From Microbacterium kunmingense (GTDB lineage Bacteria; Actinomycetota; Actinomycetes; Actinomycetales; Microbacteriaceae), in NCBI RefSeq assembly GCF_023155745.1, contig NZ_JAKNUS010000001.1, forward strand, positions 186,001 through 250,000: 64,000 bases of DNA, read 5' to 3'. A program made the translations under genes and the position numbers. The number at the start of each line of letters is the position of its first letter. Within the stretch, counting starts at the first letter, position 1. Below the pieces are notes generated by a model, which saw only the letters and a program-made list of their open reading frames with translations, was not told where the DNA came from and made no database searches. Below, one piece after another: positions 1-7,259 of this stretch.

Positions 1-161
1 TCTGGGCGGCTCTTCTGTCGGGAACCGTGCTGCTCGCCGCGCTCGGATGGATCGCGTTCCGCCGGCGCGGCGCCTCCGTGGCGCGGAGCCTCGCCGGTGC
101 GGCCATGACAGCCGCCTTCGGCGCCGTCATGGCGCTGCTTAAGGTCATCGTGGTGCATTGA
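1..161 (+). CDS. C-terminal fragment of a small membrane protein
   Basis: An open frame enters from the left edge and stops with TGA at 159-161. The visible 52 residues hold a hydrophobic stretch (GTVLLAALGWIAF), a basic RRRG turn and a second hydrophobic segment (AAFGAVMALLKVIVV), as expected for the last two membrane helices of an integral membrane protein. The start lies outside the window, so the family cannot be named. The last 51 nt are imperfectly duplicated just downstream. Confidence 0.5.
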   Translation, partial: WAALLSGTVLLAALGWIAFRRRGASVARSLAGAAMTAAFGAVMALLKVIVVH

Positions 162-211
162 CCGCCGCCTTCGGCGCGGCCATCGCGCTGCCGACGGTTG
201 TCGTCGTGCGT
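108..211 (+). repeat. Imperfect 51-nt tandem duplication
   Basis: Positions 108-158 and 161-211 align at about 40 of 51 bases. They encode TAAFGAVMAL and TAAFGAAIAL type segments, the second copy lying out of frame beyond the stop codon. This looks like a duplication of the end of the upstream membrane-protein gene, with the 3' copy left untranslated. High GC and hydrophobic codon bias make some similarity expected, so confidence is modest. Confidence 0.35.
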
Positions 212-229
212 CGATCGCGGTGAAGACGC

Positions 230-661
230 GTGCGCCGCTACGGTGAGTGCGTGCCCTTCGCCGTCGCGCTCACCGTCCTGCTCGTCCTTCTCGGCGCGTT
301 CCAGCTGGCCCTTGCCGCCGGCGCTCCGCTCGGCCGCTTCGCGTGGGGCGGGCAGCACCGCGTGCTGCCGACCCGGCTGCGCATCGGGAGCGTCGTGTCG
401 ATCCTGATATACGCGGTCATCGTGCTCCTCGCCTGGAGCCGCGTCGGCGCGATCGACCTCTTCCCGCTCGTCGTGTCTAAGGTGGGCATGTGGGTCGTGT
501 TCGGCTACTTCGCGCTCGGCATCGTGATGAACGCGCTGTCTCGTTCGAGGCCGGAGCGGTTCACGATGACGCCCGTCTGCCTCGTTCTGGCGGCGCTGTC
601 GTTCTTCATCGCGATGGGCTTCGACGACATCGAGATGGAGACGCTGACGCTGGCGCTCTGA
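230..661 (+). CDS. Four-helix integral membrane protein, unknown function
   Basis: This 143-aa protein has about four hydrophobic segments: residues 8-30, 50-68, 79-101 and 114-129. It ends in a short acidic tail (DDIEMETL). The layout resembles small DoxX-like or uncharacterised actinobacterial membrane proteins, but no diagnostic motif is visible. The first start is GTG at 230 with GGTGAAG just upstream. A GTG at 251 would give a shorter protein starting directly at the first helix. It converges on the AAA ATPase gene with a 16-nt gap. Function is unknown. Confidence 0.6.
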   Translation: MRRYGECVPFAVALTVLLVLLGAFQLALAAGAPLGRFAWGGQHRVLPTRLRIGSVVSILIYAVIVLLAWSRVGAIDLFPLVVSKVGMWVVFGYFALGIVMNALSRSRPERFTMTPVCLVLAALSFFIAMGFDDIEMETLTLAL

Positions 662-677
662 TCGGCGTCTCCGCGCA

Positions 678-1805
678 CTACCGCGCCCCCCAGGTCCACG
701 CCGGCCGGTCGAGCACTCCCTGCCCCGCGACCTGCGTGCCGCCGGTCCCGCCCTCCAGCCGATGGGTGAGAGAACCGGATCTCTCGAGCGCTGCGGCGAG
801 GCGTTCGGCGTGTGTGACGACGATCACCTGGGACTGAGCGGATGCCGCGGCGATGAGTTCGGCGAGCGGGTCGAGCAGGTCGGGATGCAGGCTCGCCTCC
901 GGCTCGTTCAGGACGAGAAGCGGCGCCGGGCGGGCCGGGAGGAGTGCCGCGCACAGCAGCAGGTAGCGCAGGGTGCCGTCCGAGAGCTCGCCGGCTGCGA
1001 GGGGACGGAGAAGGCCCGGCTGCCGCATCGCCAGGGTGAACCGACCGTCCGCAGCGTCGATCTGCACGCGAGCGCCCGGGAAGGCGCGGGCGACAGCGCC
1101 GTCGAGATCGGCGCCGACGCCGGCATCGCGGATGGTCGCCCAGACCGCCGCGAGGTTCTCGCCGCCGTGCGCCAGGGTGTGCGAGCGTGTGCCGACCTGC
1201 GGCGTTCTGGCGGGAGCATCGGCATCGACGCGGAAGTGGTCGTAGAAGCGCCAGCCGGCGAGAGTGCGGCGGAGCGTCAGGAGCTCGGGCCCGGTGTCGC
1301 CGTCGGCGAGGTCGGTGACGATGCTCTCCCACGCAGCGAGCGGCTGGGCGAGGGTCGTCCATGACTCATCCCGCACCCGCGTCGCCGCACCTTTGCGGTC
1401 GATGAGCAGCGCAGCGGGCTTCGCGACAGGCCCCGCGAACACCTGCTCGCGTTTGATCTCAGGGTCCCTGCCGAACAGGCTCTGATCGGCCTGGGGGATG
1501 CCGAGGTCGACGAGGAAGCCCAGTTCGTCCGAGGCATACCCGAGCTTCACCGCGATCGGCTCGCGCCGCACGGTTCCCTGCGAGCCGCCGTTCTCAGGCC
1601 CGGCCCACAGCAGCGAGGGCAGGCCGCCCTCGCGCGCGACGGCTCCGATGAGCGAGCCGGTGGCGGTCTGGGCGAGGAGGCGCATCGCCCGGTAGAGGTT
1701 CGATTTGCCCGACCCGTTCGGGCCGGTGATCACGGTCAGCGCGTCGAGCGGAAGCGCGAGGTCGCGCAGCGACCGGTACCCGGCGACGGCGAAGGTGGTC
1801 AGCAC
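678..1805 (-). CDS. AAA family (ABC/SMC-like) ATP-binding protein
   Basis: This 375-aa ATPase resembles the AAA_21/RecF-like group. The N terminus (residues 1-35) has the TFAVAGYRSLRDL lead-in and a Walker A GPNGSGKS at 28-35. A signature-like ELSDGTLRYLLL lies near 270, Walker B with the coupled motif is LLVLNEPEASLHPDLL near 295, and the switch histidine sits in VIVVTHAERL. The Asn in NEPE replaces the usual Asp. Such proteins often act alone in DNA-related or stress processes, but substrate and partner cannot be deduced. The GTG start at 1805 has a -10-like hexamer 6 nt upstream, suggesting a leaderless message. Confidence 0.85.
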   Translation of the reverse strand: MLTTFAVAGYRSLRDLALPLDALTVITGPNGSGKSNLYRAMRLLAQTATGSLIGAVAREGGLPSLLWAGPENGGSQGTVRREPIAVKLGYASDELGFLVDLGIPQADQSLFGRDPEIKREQVFAGPVAKPAALLIDRKGAATRVRDESWTTLAQPLAAWESIVTDLADGDTGPELLTLRRTLAGWRFYDHFRVDADAPARTPQVGTRSHTLAHGGENLAAVWATIRDAGVGADLDGAVARAFPGARVQIDAADGRFTLAMRQPGLLRPLAAGELSDGTLRYLLLCAALLPARPAPLLVLNEPEASLHPDLLDPLAELIAAASAQSQVIVVTHAERLAAALERSGSLTHRLEGGTGGTQVAGQGVLDRPAWTWGAR

Positions 1806-1811
1806 CCCGCC

Positions 1812-1817
1812 ATCCTG
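1812..1817 (-). promoter_or_regulatory. Putative -10 box of the AAA ATPase gene
   Basis: CAGGAT on the minus strand ends 6 nt before the GTG start at 1805. This fits the leaderless spacing seen repeatedly in this window. The first base differs from TANNNT and no clear -35 is visible. Confidence 0.35.
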
Positions 1818-2600
1818 TCAGGGGCCGACGACGTCGTCGCGCAGCCGGTCGGAGAGCACCTTGGCCCCCGCGGATGAGGCGAAACCGCCGTCGACGGGGA
1901 TCTCGGCGCCGGTGACGTAGGCCGCGGCATCCGAGAGCAGGAACGCCACCATCTCGGCCACCTCCTCCGCCTCACCGGTGCGCTCCAGCGGCGTGAGATC
2001 GAGCTGCGCGGCGCGCATCGCGTCGGGTGCGTTCCGGGTCATCGGCGTCTCGATGAACCCGGGGTGCACGATGTTGACGCGGATCCCCCGCGGCCCGAGC
2101 TCGGTCGCCGCGGCGTGGGTGAGGCCCCGCAGGGCCCACTTCGAGGTGGTGTAGGCCACGGGGTAGTGCCCGCTCACCGCCGCGATCGAGCCGACGTTCA
2201 CGATCGACGACCCGCGCTCCATGAGGGGCGCGAGCGCCTGGATGCCGAGCATCGCCCCGGTCACGTTCACGGCGAGCACCCGGTCCCAGTCGATGCGGGC
2301 CACGGCGCCCAGTCGCGCCCGGTGGGTGATCCCGGCGTTGTTGACGAGGCCCCGCACCGGAGGGCCGCCCGCGAGTTCGGCCGCGAGCGCGCCCCAGGCG
2401 CCATCATCCGCGACGTCCATCGACCGGTAGGTCACGCCTGATCCAGCCAGTGCGGGAGCCTCCACGGCGAGATCGGTCGCGATCACCCGCGCTCCCTCCC
2501 GCGCGAGCAGGACCGCCTCGGCGGCCCCCTGTCCTCCGGCGGCGCCGGTGACGACCACCACGCGGTCGGCGAGTTCCGGATGACGCCCGTTCGGCGTCAT
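1818..2600 (-). CDS. SDR family NAD(P)-dependent oxidoreductase
   Basis: This 260-aa classical short-chain dehydrogenase has the nucleotide-binding TGAAGGQG at residues 18-25, the structural LVNNAGITH motif, a catalytic Ser in GSIAAVSGHY and the YTTSK active site. The C-terminal GFIETPM and VDGGFASSAG elements are typical of the FabG-like subgroup that includes glucose and 3-hydroxysteroid dehydrogenases. Substrate cannot be predicted. It starts 3 nt after the stop of the peptide transporter gene on the same strand, so the two are probably co-transcribed. Confidence 0.85.
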   Translation of the reverse strand: MTPNGRHPELADRVVVVTGAAGGQGAAEAVLLAREGARVIATDLAVEAPALAGSGVTYRSMDVADDGAWGALAAELAGGPPVRGLVNNAGITHRARLGAVARIDWDRVLAVNVTGAMLGIQALAPLMERGSSIVNVGSIAAVSGHYPVAYTTSKWALRGLTHAAATELGPRGIRVNIVHPGFIETPMTRNAPDAMRAAQLDLTPLERTGEAEEVAEMVAFLLSDAAAYVTGAEIPVDGGFASSAGAKVLSDRLRDDVVGP

Positions 2601-2603
2601 CCG

Positions 2604-4202
2604 CTACTTCACGCCCTTCATCAGCGCGAGCACCGGCTTGACCGACACCAGCAGCCCGATACCGACGACGATCGCGAGCCCGCCGAGGATCGCGAAGTAC
2701 GGCCCCTCGTTGTTCACGTCGAAGAACTGGGCGAGCCAGCCCGAGATCGAGGTGCCGAGCGCGACCGACAGGAAGAACAGCGCCACCATCTGGGTGTGGA
2801 ACATCTCGGGCGCGAGCTTGGTCGTCACCGACAGGCCCACGGGCGAGACCAGCAGCTCGGCGACGGTGAAGACGAACAGGATGCCCACGAGCGCGAGGAG
2901 CGGGGTGGAGTTCGGCCCTCCGCCGGCGAACGGCAGGAAGAGCAGGAAGGCGACGCCCATGATCATCGTCCCGATCGCGAACTTCACCGGCGTCGACGGC
3001 TGGCGTGTGCCGAGCTTCAGCCACAGGGTGGCGAAGACGCCGGAGAGGATGATGATGAAGATCGGGTTGATCGACTGCACCCACGACACCGGCATCGTCC
3101 AGCCGAAGATGTCGCGGTTCAGCTTCTGGTCGGAGTAGATCGTCACCACGGTGAACTGCTGCTGGTACAGCGACCAGAACGCGACGCTGGTGATGAACAG
3201 CGGCAGGAACCCCCAGACCCGCGAGCGCTCGGTGGAGGTGATGCGGCGGCTGGAGAGGATGACGAAGAAGTAGGCGATCGTCGCGCCGAGGGTCACCACG
3301 ATGACGACCAGCGAGAGGTTGTCGACCGTGATGACGCCGACGAGCAGCAGCACGACGATGAGCCCGAGCCCCGCGGCGGCGATGCCGATGAAGAGGCCGT
3401 AGCGGTGGCGCGGAAGCGGGTTCGGCACGATGCTCGCCTCGGGCGGGAGCTGCTTGCGGCCGAAGGAGTATTGGATGAGCCCCAGGGCCATGCCGACCGC
3501 AGCGAGGCCGAAGCCCCAGTGGAACCCCATCGTGGTCTGGAGGAGACCGGTGAGGAGCGGACCGAAGAACGCGCCGAGGTTGATGCCAAGGTAGAACAGC
3601 GAGAACCCGGCGTCGCGACGCGGGTCGTCGGCGGTGTACAGCGTGCCGACCACGGACGTGGCGTTGGCCTTCAGTCCGCCCGAGCCGAGTGCGACGAGGA
3701 TGAGGCCGACGGTGACCCCGAGGAATCCGGGGAGGAGCGCGAGGGCGATGTGCCCCGCCATGATCACGATCGCGCTGTAGAAGAGCACCCGCTCGGATCC
3801 GAGGATGCGGTCGGCGATCCAGGCGCCGAGGATCGTGGAGAGGTACACCGAGCCGCCGTACGCGCCGACGATGCCCGCCGCGACCGTCTCGGGCAGGCCG
3901 AGTCCGCCCTGCGTCGTGGAGTAGTAGAGGTAGATGAGCAGGATGCCCTGCATGCCGTAGAAGCTGAAGCGCTCCCACATCTCCACGCCGAAGACATGGG
4001 CGAGCGCCCACGGCTGACCGAAGAACCGGGTGTCGTGGTCGCCCTTGCCGCGCCCGAAGGTGGCCGCGGCGTCGGTGCCGCTGTTTTCGGCGGCGCGCCG
4101 ACCCGCCCGGGTGCGGACGTCGGGGTCGGCCGCCGCCGTCGCGCCGGTCGGTGGTCCGACGGGGACCTGCTCGGGTGCCCGGTCGCGGTCGTCGCTGTCC
4201 AT
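2604..4202 (-). CDS. POT/PTR family peptide MFS transporter (DtpT-like)
   Basis: This 532-aa protein is a proton-coupled oligopeptide transporter of the POT family. After a roughly 45-aa hydrophilic Asp/Ala-rich N terminus comes the FFGQPWALAHVFGVEMW lead-in and the ExxERF proton-coupling motif (EMWERFSFYGM). The PTR signature region around GSGGLKANATSVVGTLY and about 14 hydrophobic segments follow. The ATG at 4202 is preferred over earlier in-frame starts because it begins the family-like region after a short leader and has TATCGT exactly 6 nt upstream. Di- and tripeptide import is the expected role. It is followed 3 nt later by the SDR gene. Confidence 0.88.
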   Translation of the reverse strand: MDSDDRDRAPEQVPVGPPTGATAAADPDVRTRAGRRAAENSGTDAAATFGRGKGDHDTRFFGQPWALAHVFGVEMWERFSFYGMQGILLIYLYYSTTQGGLGLPETVAAGIVGAYGGSVYLSTILGAWIADRILGSERVLFYSAIVIMAGHIALALLPGFLGVTVGLILVALGSGGLKANATSVVGTLYTADDPRRDAGFSLFYLGINLGAFFGPLLTGLLQTTMGFHWGFGLAAVGMALGLIQYSFGRKQLPPEASIVPNPLPRHRYGLFIGIAAAGLGLIVVLLLVGVITVDNLSLVVIVVTLGATIAYFFVILSSRRITSTERSRVWGFLPLFITSVAFWSLYQQQFTVVTIYSDQKLNRDIFGWTMPVSWVQSINPIFIIILSGVFATLWLKLGTRQPSTPVKFAIGTMIMGVAFLLFLPFAGGGPNSTPLLALVGILFVFTVAELLVSPVGLSVTTKLAPEMFHTQMVALFFLSVALGTSISGWLAQFFDVNNEGPYFAILGGLAIVVGIGLLVSVKPVLALMKGVK

Positions 4203-4208
4203 GCGATG

Positions 4209-4214
4209 ACGATA
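4209..4214 (-). promoter_or_regulatory. -10 box (leaderless) of the peptide transporter
   Basis: TATCGT on the minus strand lies 6 nt before the ATG at 4202, which would place the transcription start on or next to the A of ATG. No convincing -35 is visible. Confidence 0.5.
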
Positions 4215-4321
4215 CGCCCGCGGGTGCGCCCGTGCAGACCATTTCGCCGAGGCGAGGAAAACCGGCCGAGCCGCGTACATCCGCGGCTGGAACGTCCGCG
4301 CCCCGGCGGATCGTACGCGTC

Positions 4322-5782
4322 TCAGCCGGTGACGCGCTCGTGCTCGGGCAGCGCGGGATGGCGTTCGCGGGCGTCGTGGCGGCGCGGGATGAAGAGGGCG
4401 ACGACGAGCGCGACCGCCGCGGCCGCCCCGCCGAGGATGAAGGAGACCTGGAAGGCGGTGCCGGTCGGCACGTCGACGCCCTGGTACGGCGTGACGTAGG
4501 TGGCGAGCACCACCCCGATGACGGCGGCGGCGGTGCTCGTGCCGAGCGAGCGGAACAGGGCGTTCAGGCCGTTCGAGGCGCCGGTCTCGGACTGCGGCAC
4601 CGATCGCATGATGAGCATCGGCATCGCGGCGTACCCGAAGCCGATGCCGACGCCGATGAGGATGTTCGCCACGAGGATCTCCCACACCTCCTGGGAGAAC
4701 AGCAGCGTGTAGCCGTACGCGGCGATGAGGGCGAGTGCCCCGAGGACGAGGAGGAGGCGCGGCCCGAAGAGGCGCGCGAGACGCCCGGAAAAGGGCGAGA
4801 GGAGCATCATCATCAAGCCCGCGGGCATGACGACGAGGCTCGCGGCGATGAGTGAGAGCCCGAAGCCCCCGGTGGCGACGGGGAGCTCGAGCATCTGCGG
4901 GTACACGACGTTCGAGGCGAACAACGAGAACCCCATCGCGATCGAGGCGATGTTGGTCAGGAGCACCGGGCGGCGCGCCGCGACACGGAGGTCGAGGAGC
5001 GGGTCGCTGATGCGCAGCTCGTACCACCCCCAGGCCAGAAGGACCACGAGCCCGCCCATCCCGAGTGCGAGCACGGCGAGTGAGGCCCATCCCCACTCGT
5101 TGCCGCGGGAGATCGCGAGGAGGACGCCGAGGAGCCCGATCGACATGCCCGCCGCGCCGACGAAATCGAAGCGCCCCGCGGTGCGGAGGGTGCTCACCGG
5201 CACGATCCACAGCACCAGGACGAAGACGACGACGCCCAGGCCCGCCGACATCCAGAACAGCACGTGCCAGTCGCTGCGCTCGGTGATGAGTGCGCTGATC
5301 GGCAGGCCAAGCGCGCCGCCGACGCCGAGCGTCGCGCTGATGAGCGCGATGGCGGTGTCGACGCGGTTCTCGTGGAGCACGTCGCGGAGGATCGAGATGC
5401 CGAGCGGCACGACCCCGGTCACCGCCCCCTGCAGGGCGCGGCCCACGATGACCCCGACGATCCCGGGCGACAGAGCGGCGATGACCGAGCCGACGACGAG
5501 GAGACTCAGGAGCACCAGCACGATGCGGCGCTTGCCGTACATGTCGCCCAGGCGCCCCGCGACCGGCGTGCTGATGGCGGCGGCCAGGAGCGTGGCGGTG
5601 ACCACCCAGGCGGTGTCCTCGCGGCTGGCGTCGAGAAGCTCGGGGAGTTTGGACTGGATCGGCACCACGAGGGTGAACATGAAGGATGACGCGAGTCCGG
5701 CGACCGCGAGGACGGCGACGATCGCACCCTGCCGGGGCTGTCGGCTGAGGTTCTTCCGGACGCCCTCAGCTCGATCTCGCAC
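4322..5782 (-). CDS. DHA2-type MFS drug exporter
   Basis: This 486-aa protein has about 14 transmembrane segments and the MFS loop motif GRLGDMYGKRRIV near residue 77. The antiporter motif region (LGVGGALGLPISALI) and a second-half inner loop (SGRLARLFGPR) are also present. This layout fits the EmrB/QacA (DHA2) family of proton-driven multidrug exporters. The start is GTG at 5782 with TAGGCT 6 nt upstream. No TetR- or MarR-type regulator is adjacent, so the substrate cannot be guessed. Confidence 0.85.
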   Translation of the reverse strand: MRDRAEGVRKNLSRQPRQGAIVAVLAVAGLASSFMFTLVVPIQSKLPELLDASREDTAWVVTATLLAAAISTPVAGRLGDMYGKRRIVLVLLSLLVVGSVIAALSPGIVGVIVGRALQGAVTGVVPLGISILRDVLHENRVDTAIALISATLGVGGALGLPISALITERSDWHVLFWMSAGLGVVVFVLVLWIVPVSTLRTAGRFDFVGAAGMSIGLLGVLLAISRGNEWGWASLAVLALGMGGLVVLLAWGWYELRISDPLLDLRVAARRPVLLTNIASIAMGFSLFASNVVYPQMLELPVATGGFGLSLIAASLVVMPAGLMMMLLSPFSGRLARLFGPRLLLVLGALALIAAYGYTLLFSQEVWEILVANILIGVGIGFGYAAMPMLIMRSVPQSETGASNGLNALFRSLGTSTAAAVIGVVLATYVTPYQGVDVPTGTAFQVSFILGGAAAAVALVVALFIPRRHDARERHPALPEHERVTG

Positions 5783-5788
5783 CGACTC

Positions 5789-5794
5789 AGCCTA
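5789..5794 (-). promoter_or_regulatory. -10 box (leaderless) of the DHA2 exporter
   Basis: TAGGCT on the minus strand ends 6 nt before the GTG start at 5782. It matches the actinobacterial TANNNT consensus. Confidence 0.5.
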
Positions 5795-5888
5795 CTCCCG
5801 AAAGGCGGTGGCGGCGCTCGCAGTGTGAACGAGCGTGCGCTCAGCGCACATCGATCCTCCTGTCGACGACAAGCCTGATCGCGGTGGG

Positions 5889-5894
5889 TAAGTT
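5889..5894 (+). promoter_or_regulatory. -10 box (leaderless) of the GNAT acyltransferase
   Basis: TAAGTT ends 6 nt before the ATG at 5901. No Shine-Dalgarno fits in the remaining gap. Confidence 0.5.
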
Positions 5895-5900
5895 GGGCGC

Positions 5901-6620
5901 ATGCCCGAGGCATCCGTTCCCGCTCCGCCCGGAATCACGCTTCGCCCGCTCGACACGGTCGAGGCGGTCCACACCGCCTCGGCGGTGCTGTCCGAGGTGT
6001 GGGGCGGCGACCGGTCGGGCATGCCGCCGAACCTCCTCCGGGCTCTCGCCCACGCCGGCAACTACGCCGTGGGTCTGTACGAGGATGACCGGATGGTCGG
6101 CGCATCGGTGGCGTTCTTCGCCGCGCCCGCCGCCCGATCGATGCATTCGCACATCACCGGCGTGCTGCCCGGGCGGCAGAGTCAGGGTCTCGGGCGGATG
6201 CTGAAGCAGCATCAGCGCGAGTGGGCCCTTGCGCGCGATGTCGGCCACATCACCTGGACCTTCGACCCGCTCGTCGCGCGAAACGCCCATTTCAACCTGC
6301 AGGTGCTCGGCACCCGGGTGACCGAGTACCTCGTGAACCACTACGGCGCGATGGACGACGGGGTCAACCGCGGCGACGAGACCGATCGCATCATGGTGTC
6401 GTGGGCTCTTGCCGCGCCGCCGGTGCCGACGCCCCCCGACGACCGGGTCGTGGCCGAGGTGCCAGTGCCCCCCGACATCGCCGCCATCCGCCGCGACACC
6501 CCGGCCGAGGCCGCCGCTTGGCGGCGGCACGTGCGGGCGGCCCTCCTCGGGCATCTCGCCGACGGTCTCGTGATCGGCGGCTTCGACGCCCCGCGCGGCT
6601 ACCTGCTGGTGCGCCCGTGA
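5901..6620 (+). CDS. GNAT acyltransferase of the COG3375 type
   Basis: This 239-aa GNAT-fold protein has an acetyl/acyl-CoA-binding loop near residues 92-101 (GRQSQGLGRML), preceded by the beta-strand segment SHITGVLPG. The following ITWTFDPLVARNAHFNLQ and the MDDGVNRGDETDR region are typical of the COG3375 group. In other bacteria (described for Geobacillus), relatives transfer succinyl groups to D-amino acids and work with an N-succinylamino acid racemase. A racemase-like enolase-superfamily gene lies 640 bp downstream, making a related role plausible. It overlaps the next gene by GTGA. Confidence 0.75.
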   Translation: MPEASVPAPPGITLRPLDTVEAVHTASAVLSEVWGGDRSGMPPNLLRALAHAGNYAVGLYEDDRMVGASVAFFAAPAARSMHSHITGVLPGRQSQGLGRMLKQHQREWALARDVGHITWTFDPLVARNAHFNLQVLGTRVTEYLVNHYGAMDDGVNRGDETDRIMVSWALAAPPVPTPPDDRVVAEVPVPPDIAAIRRDTPAEAAAWRRHVRAALLGHLADGLVIGGFDAPRGYLLVRP

Positions 6621-7012
6621 TCCCGGCGGACTGGACCCCTCACCGGCGCGACGACGGCGAACTGATCGGCTGGATCCGGCCCGAAGGCGAACACTGGGTG
6701 GCGATGGACCTCTTCGGTCGGCCGTCGTCCGGGGCCGTCGAGTGGCTCGAGGCGGAGGAGGTGCTTGAGCAGCGCGGACTGTCGTGGTTGGCCGAGGTGT
6801 GGATGCTCGAGCGGGAGGACGGAGAGCCCCTGCGCGTCCGCATCGCCGAGGTGACCCCCGGTGGCGTCGGAGAACAGGGTCAGGTCGTCGTGCACACCGA
6901 TGACTTCGGGGCGATCGACGTACCGTACGAGCGCATCGCGCTGCCCTGGCCGGTGCCCGCGACGCTGCGACCCCGGCGTCCGGATGACCCGGACGGGCGT
7001 CTGTTCGGCTGA
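6617..7012 (+). CDS. Hypothetical protein coupled to the GNAT gene
   Basis: This 131-aa soluble, acidic protein begins at a GTG overlapping the GNAT stop codon (GTGA), so it is probably translationally coupled. It has no signal peptide or membrane segment. The pattern is mostly beta with many Trp residues (GELIGWIRPEG, WVAMDLFG, LSWLAEVWML) and a C-terminal RPRRPDDPDGRLFG tail. No family is recognised. Conservation of the pair elsewhere would suggest an accessory role to the acyltransferase. Confidence 0.65.
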   Translation: MIPADWTPHRRDDGELIGWIRPEGEHWVAMDLFGRPSSGAVEWLEAEEVLEQRGLSWLAEVWMLEREDGEPLRVRIAEVTPGGVGEQGQVVVHTDDFGAIDVPYERIALPWPVPATLRPRRPDDPDGRLFG

Positions 7013-7040
7013 GGCGTATCAGACCGGGCCGTCGGGCCTC

Positions 7041-7076
7041 TCCTCCTGTGACGCTGCGGCGTCGACGACAGGGGAG
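7041..7076 (+). promoter_or_regulatory. RNA hairpin that could sequester the Shine-Dalgarno of the 51-aa ORF
   Basis: Positions 7041-7049 pair with 7068-7076, including two G-U pairs. A perfect inner stem GACGC/GCGTC (7050-7054 with 7059-7063) closes a 4-nt loop, leaving a 4-nt bulge at 7064-7067. The 3' arm contains the GGGGAG that serves as ribosome-binding site for the ATG at 7083. A fold that hides the SD suggests translational control, but this is pairing by eye, not a computed structure. Confidence 0.35.
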
Positions 7077-7082
7077 TCCGAC

Positions 7083-7238
7083 ATGAATCTGCGCACCGCA
7101 CTGCTTCCGAGCACCGCACTGTTCCCGACGAGCGCTGACGACGCGGGTCGCCGCCTCACAGCGCGCATGGCGCGGCGCCTTCGCCCGCGCCGCGCGCGGT
7201 CGACCTTCCGCCCGCTCATCGCCCCGCGCACCGCCTGA
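7083..7238 (+). CDS. Small arginine-rich protein (51 aa), hypothetical
   Basis: An ATG preceded by GGGGAG with 6-nt spacing opens a 51-codon frame ending 21 nt before the next gene. The first 20 residues are hydrophobic with Ser/Thr. Residues 22-46 are strongly basic (RRLTARMARRLRPRRARS), giving an amphipathic, possibly membrane- or nucleic-acid-binding character. No family is recognised. It could equally be a regulatory leader. The good SD, the hairpin over it and the otherwise empty interval argue that it is real. Confidence 0.4.
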   Translation: MNLRTALLPSTALFPTSADDAGRRLTARMARRLRPRRARSTFRPLIAPRTA

Positions 7239-7247
7239 GCCCCGGCG

Positions 7248-7253
7248 TACGCT
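7248..7253 (+). promoter_or_regulatory. -10 box (leaderless) of the MenC/NSAR gene
   Basis: TACGCT ends 6 nt before the ATG at 7260, so the transcript probably starts at the initiation codon. Confidence 0.5.
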
Positions 7254-7259
7254 GAGCGC

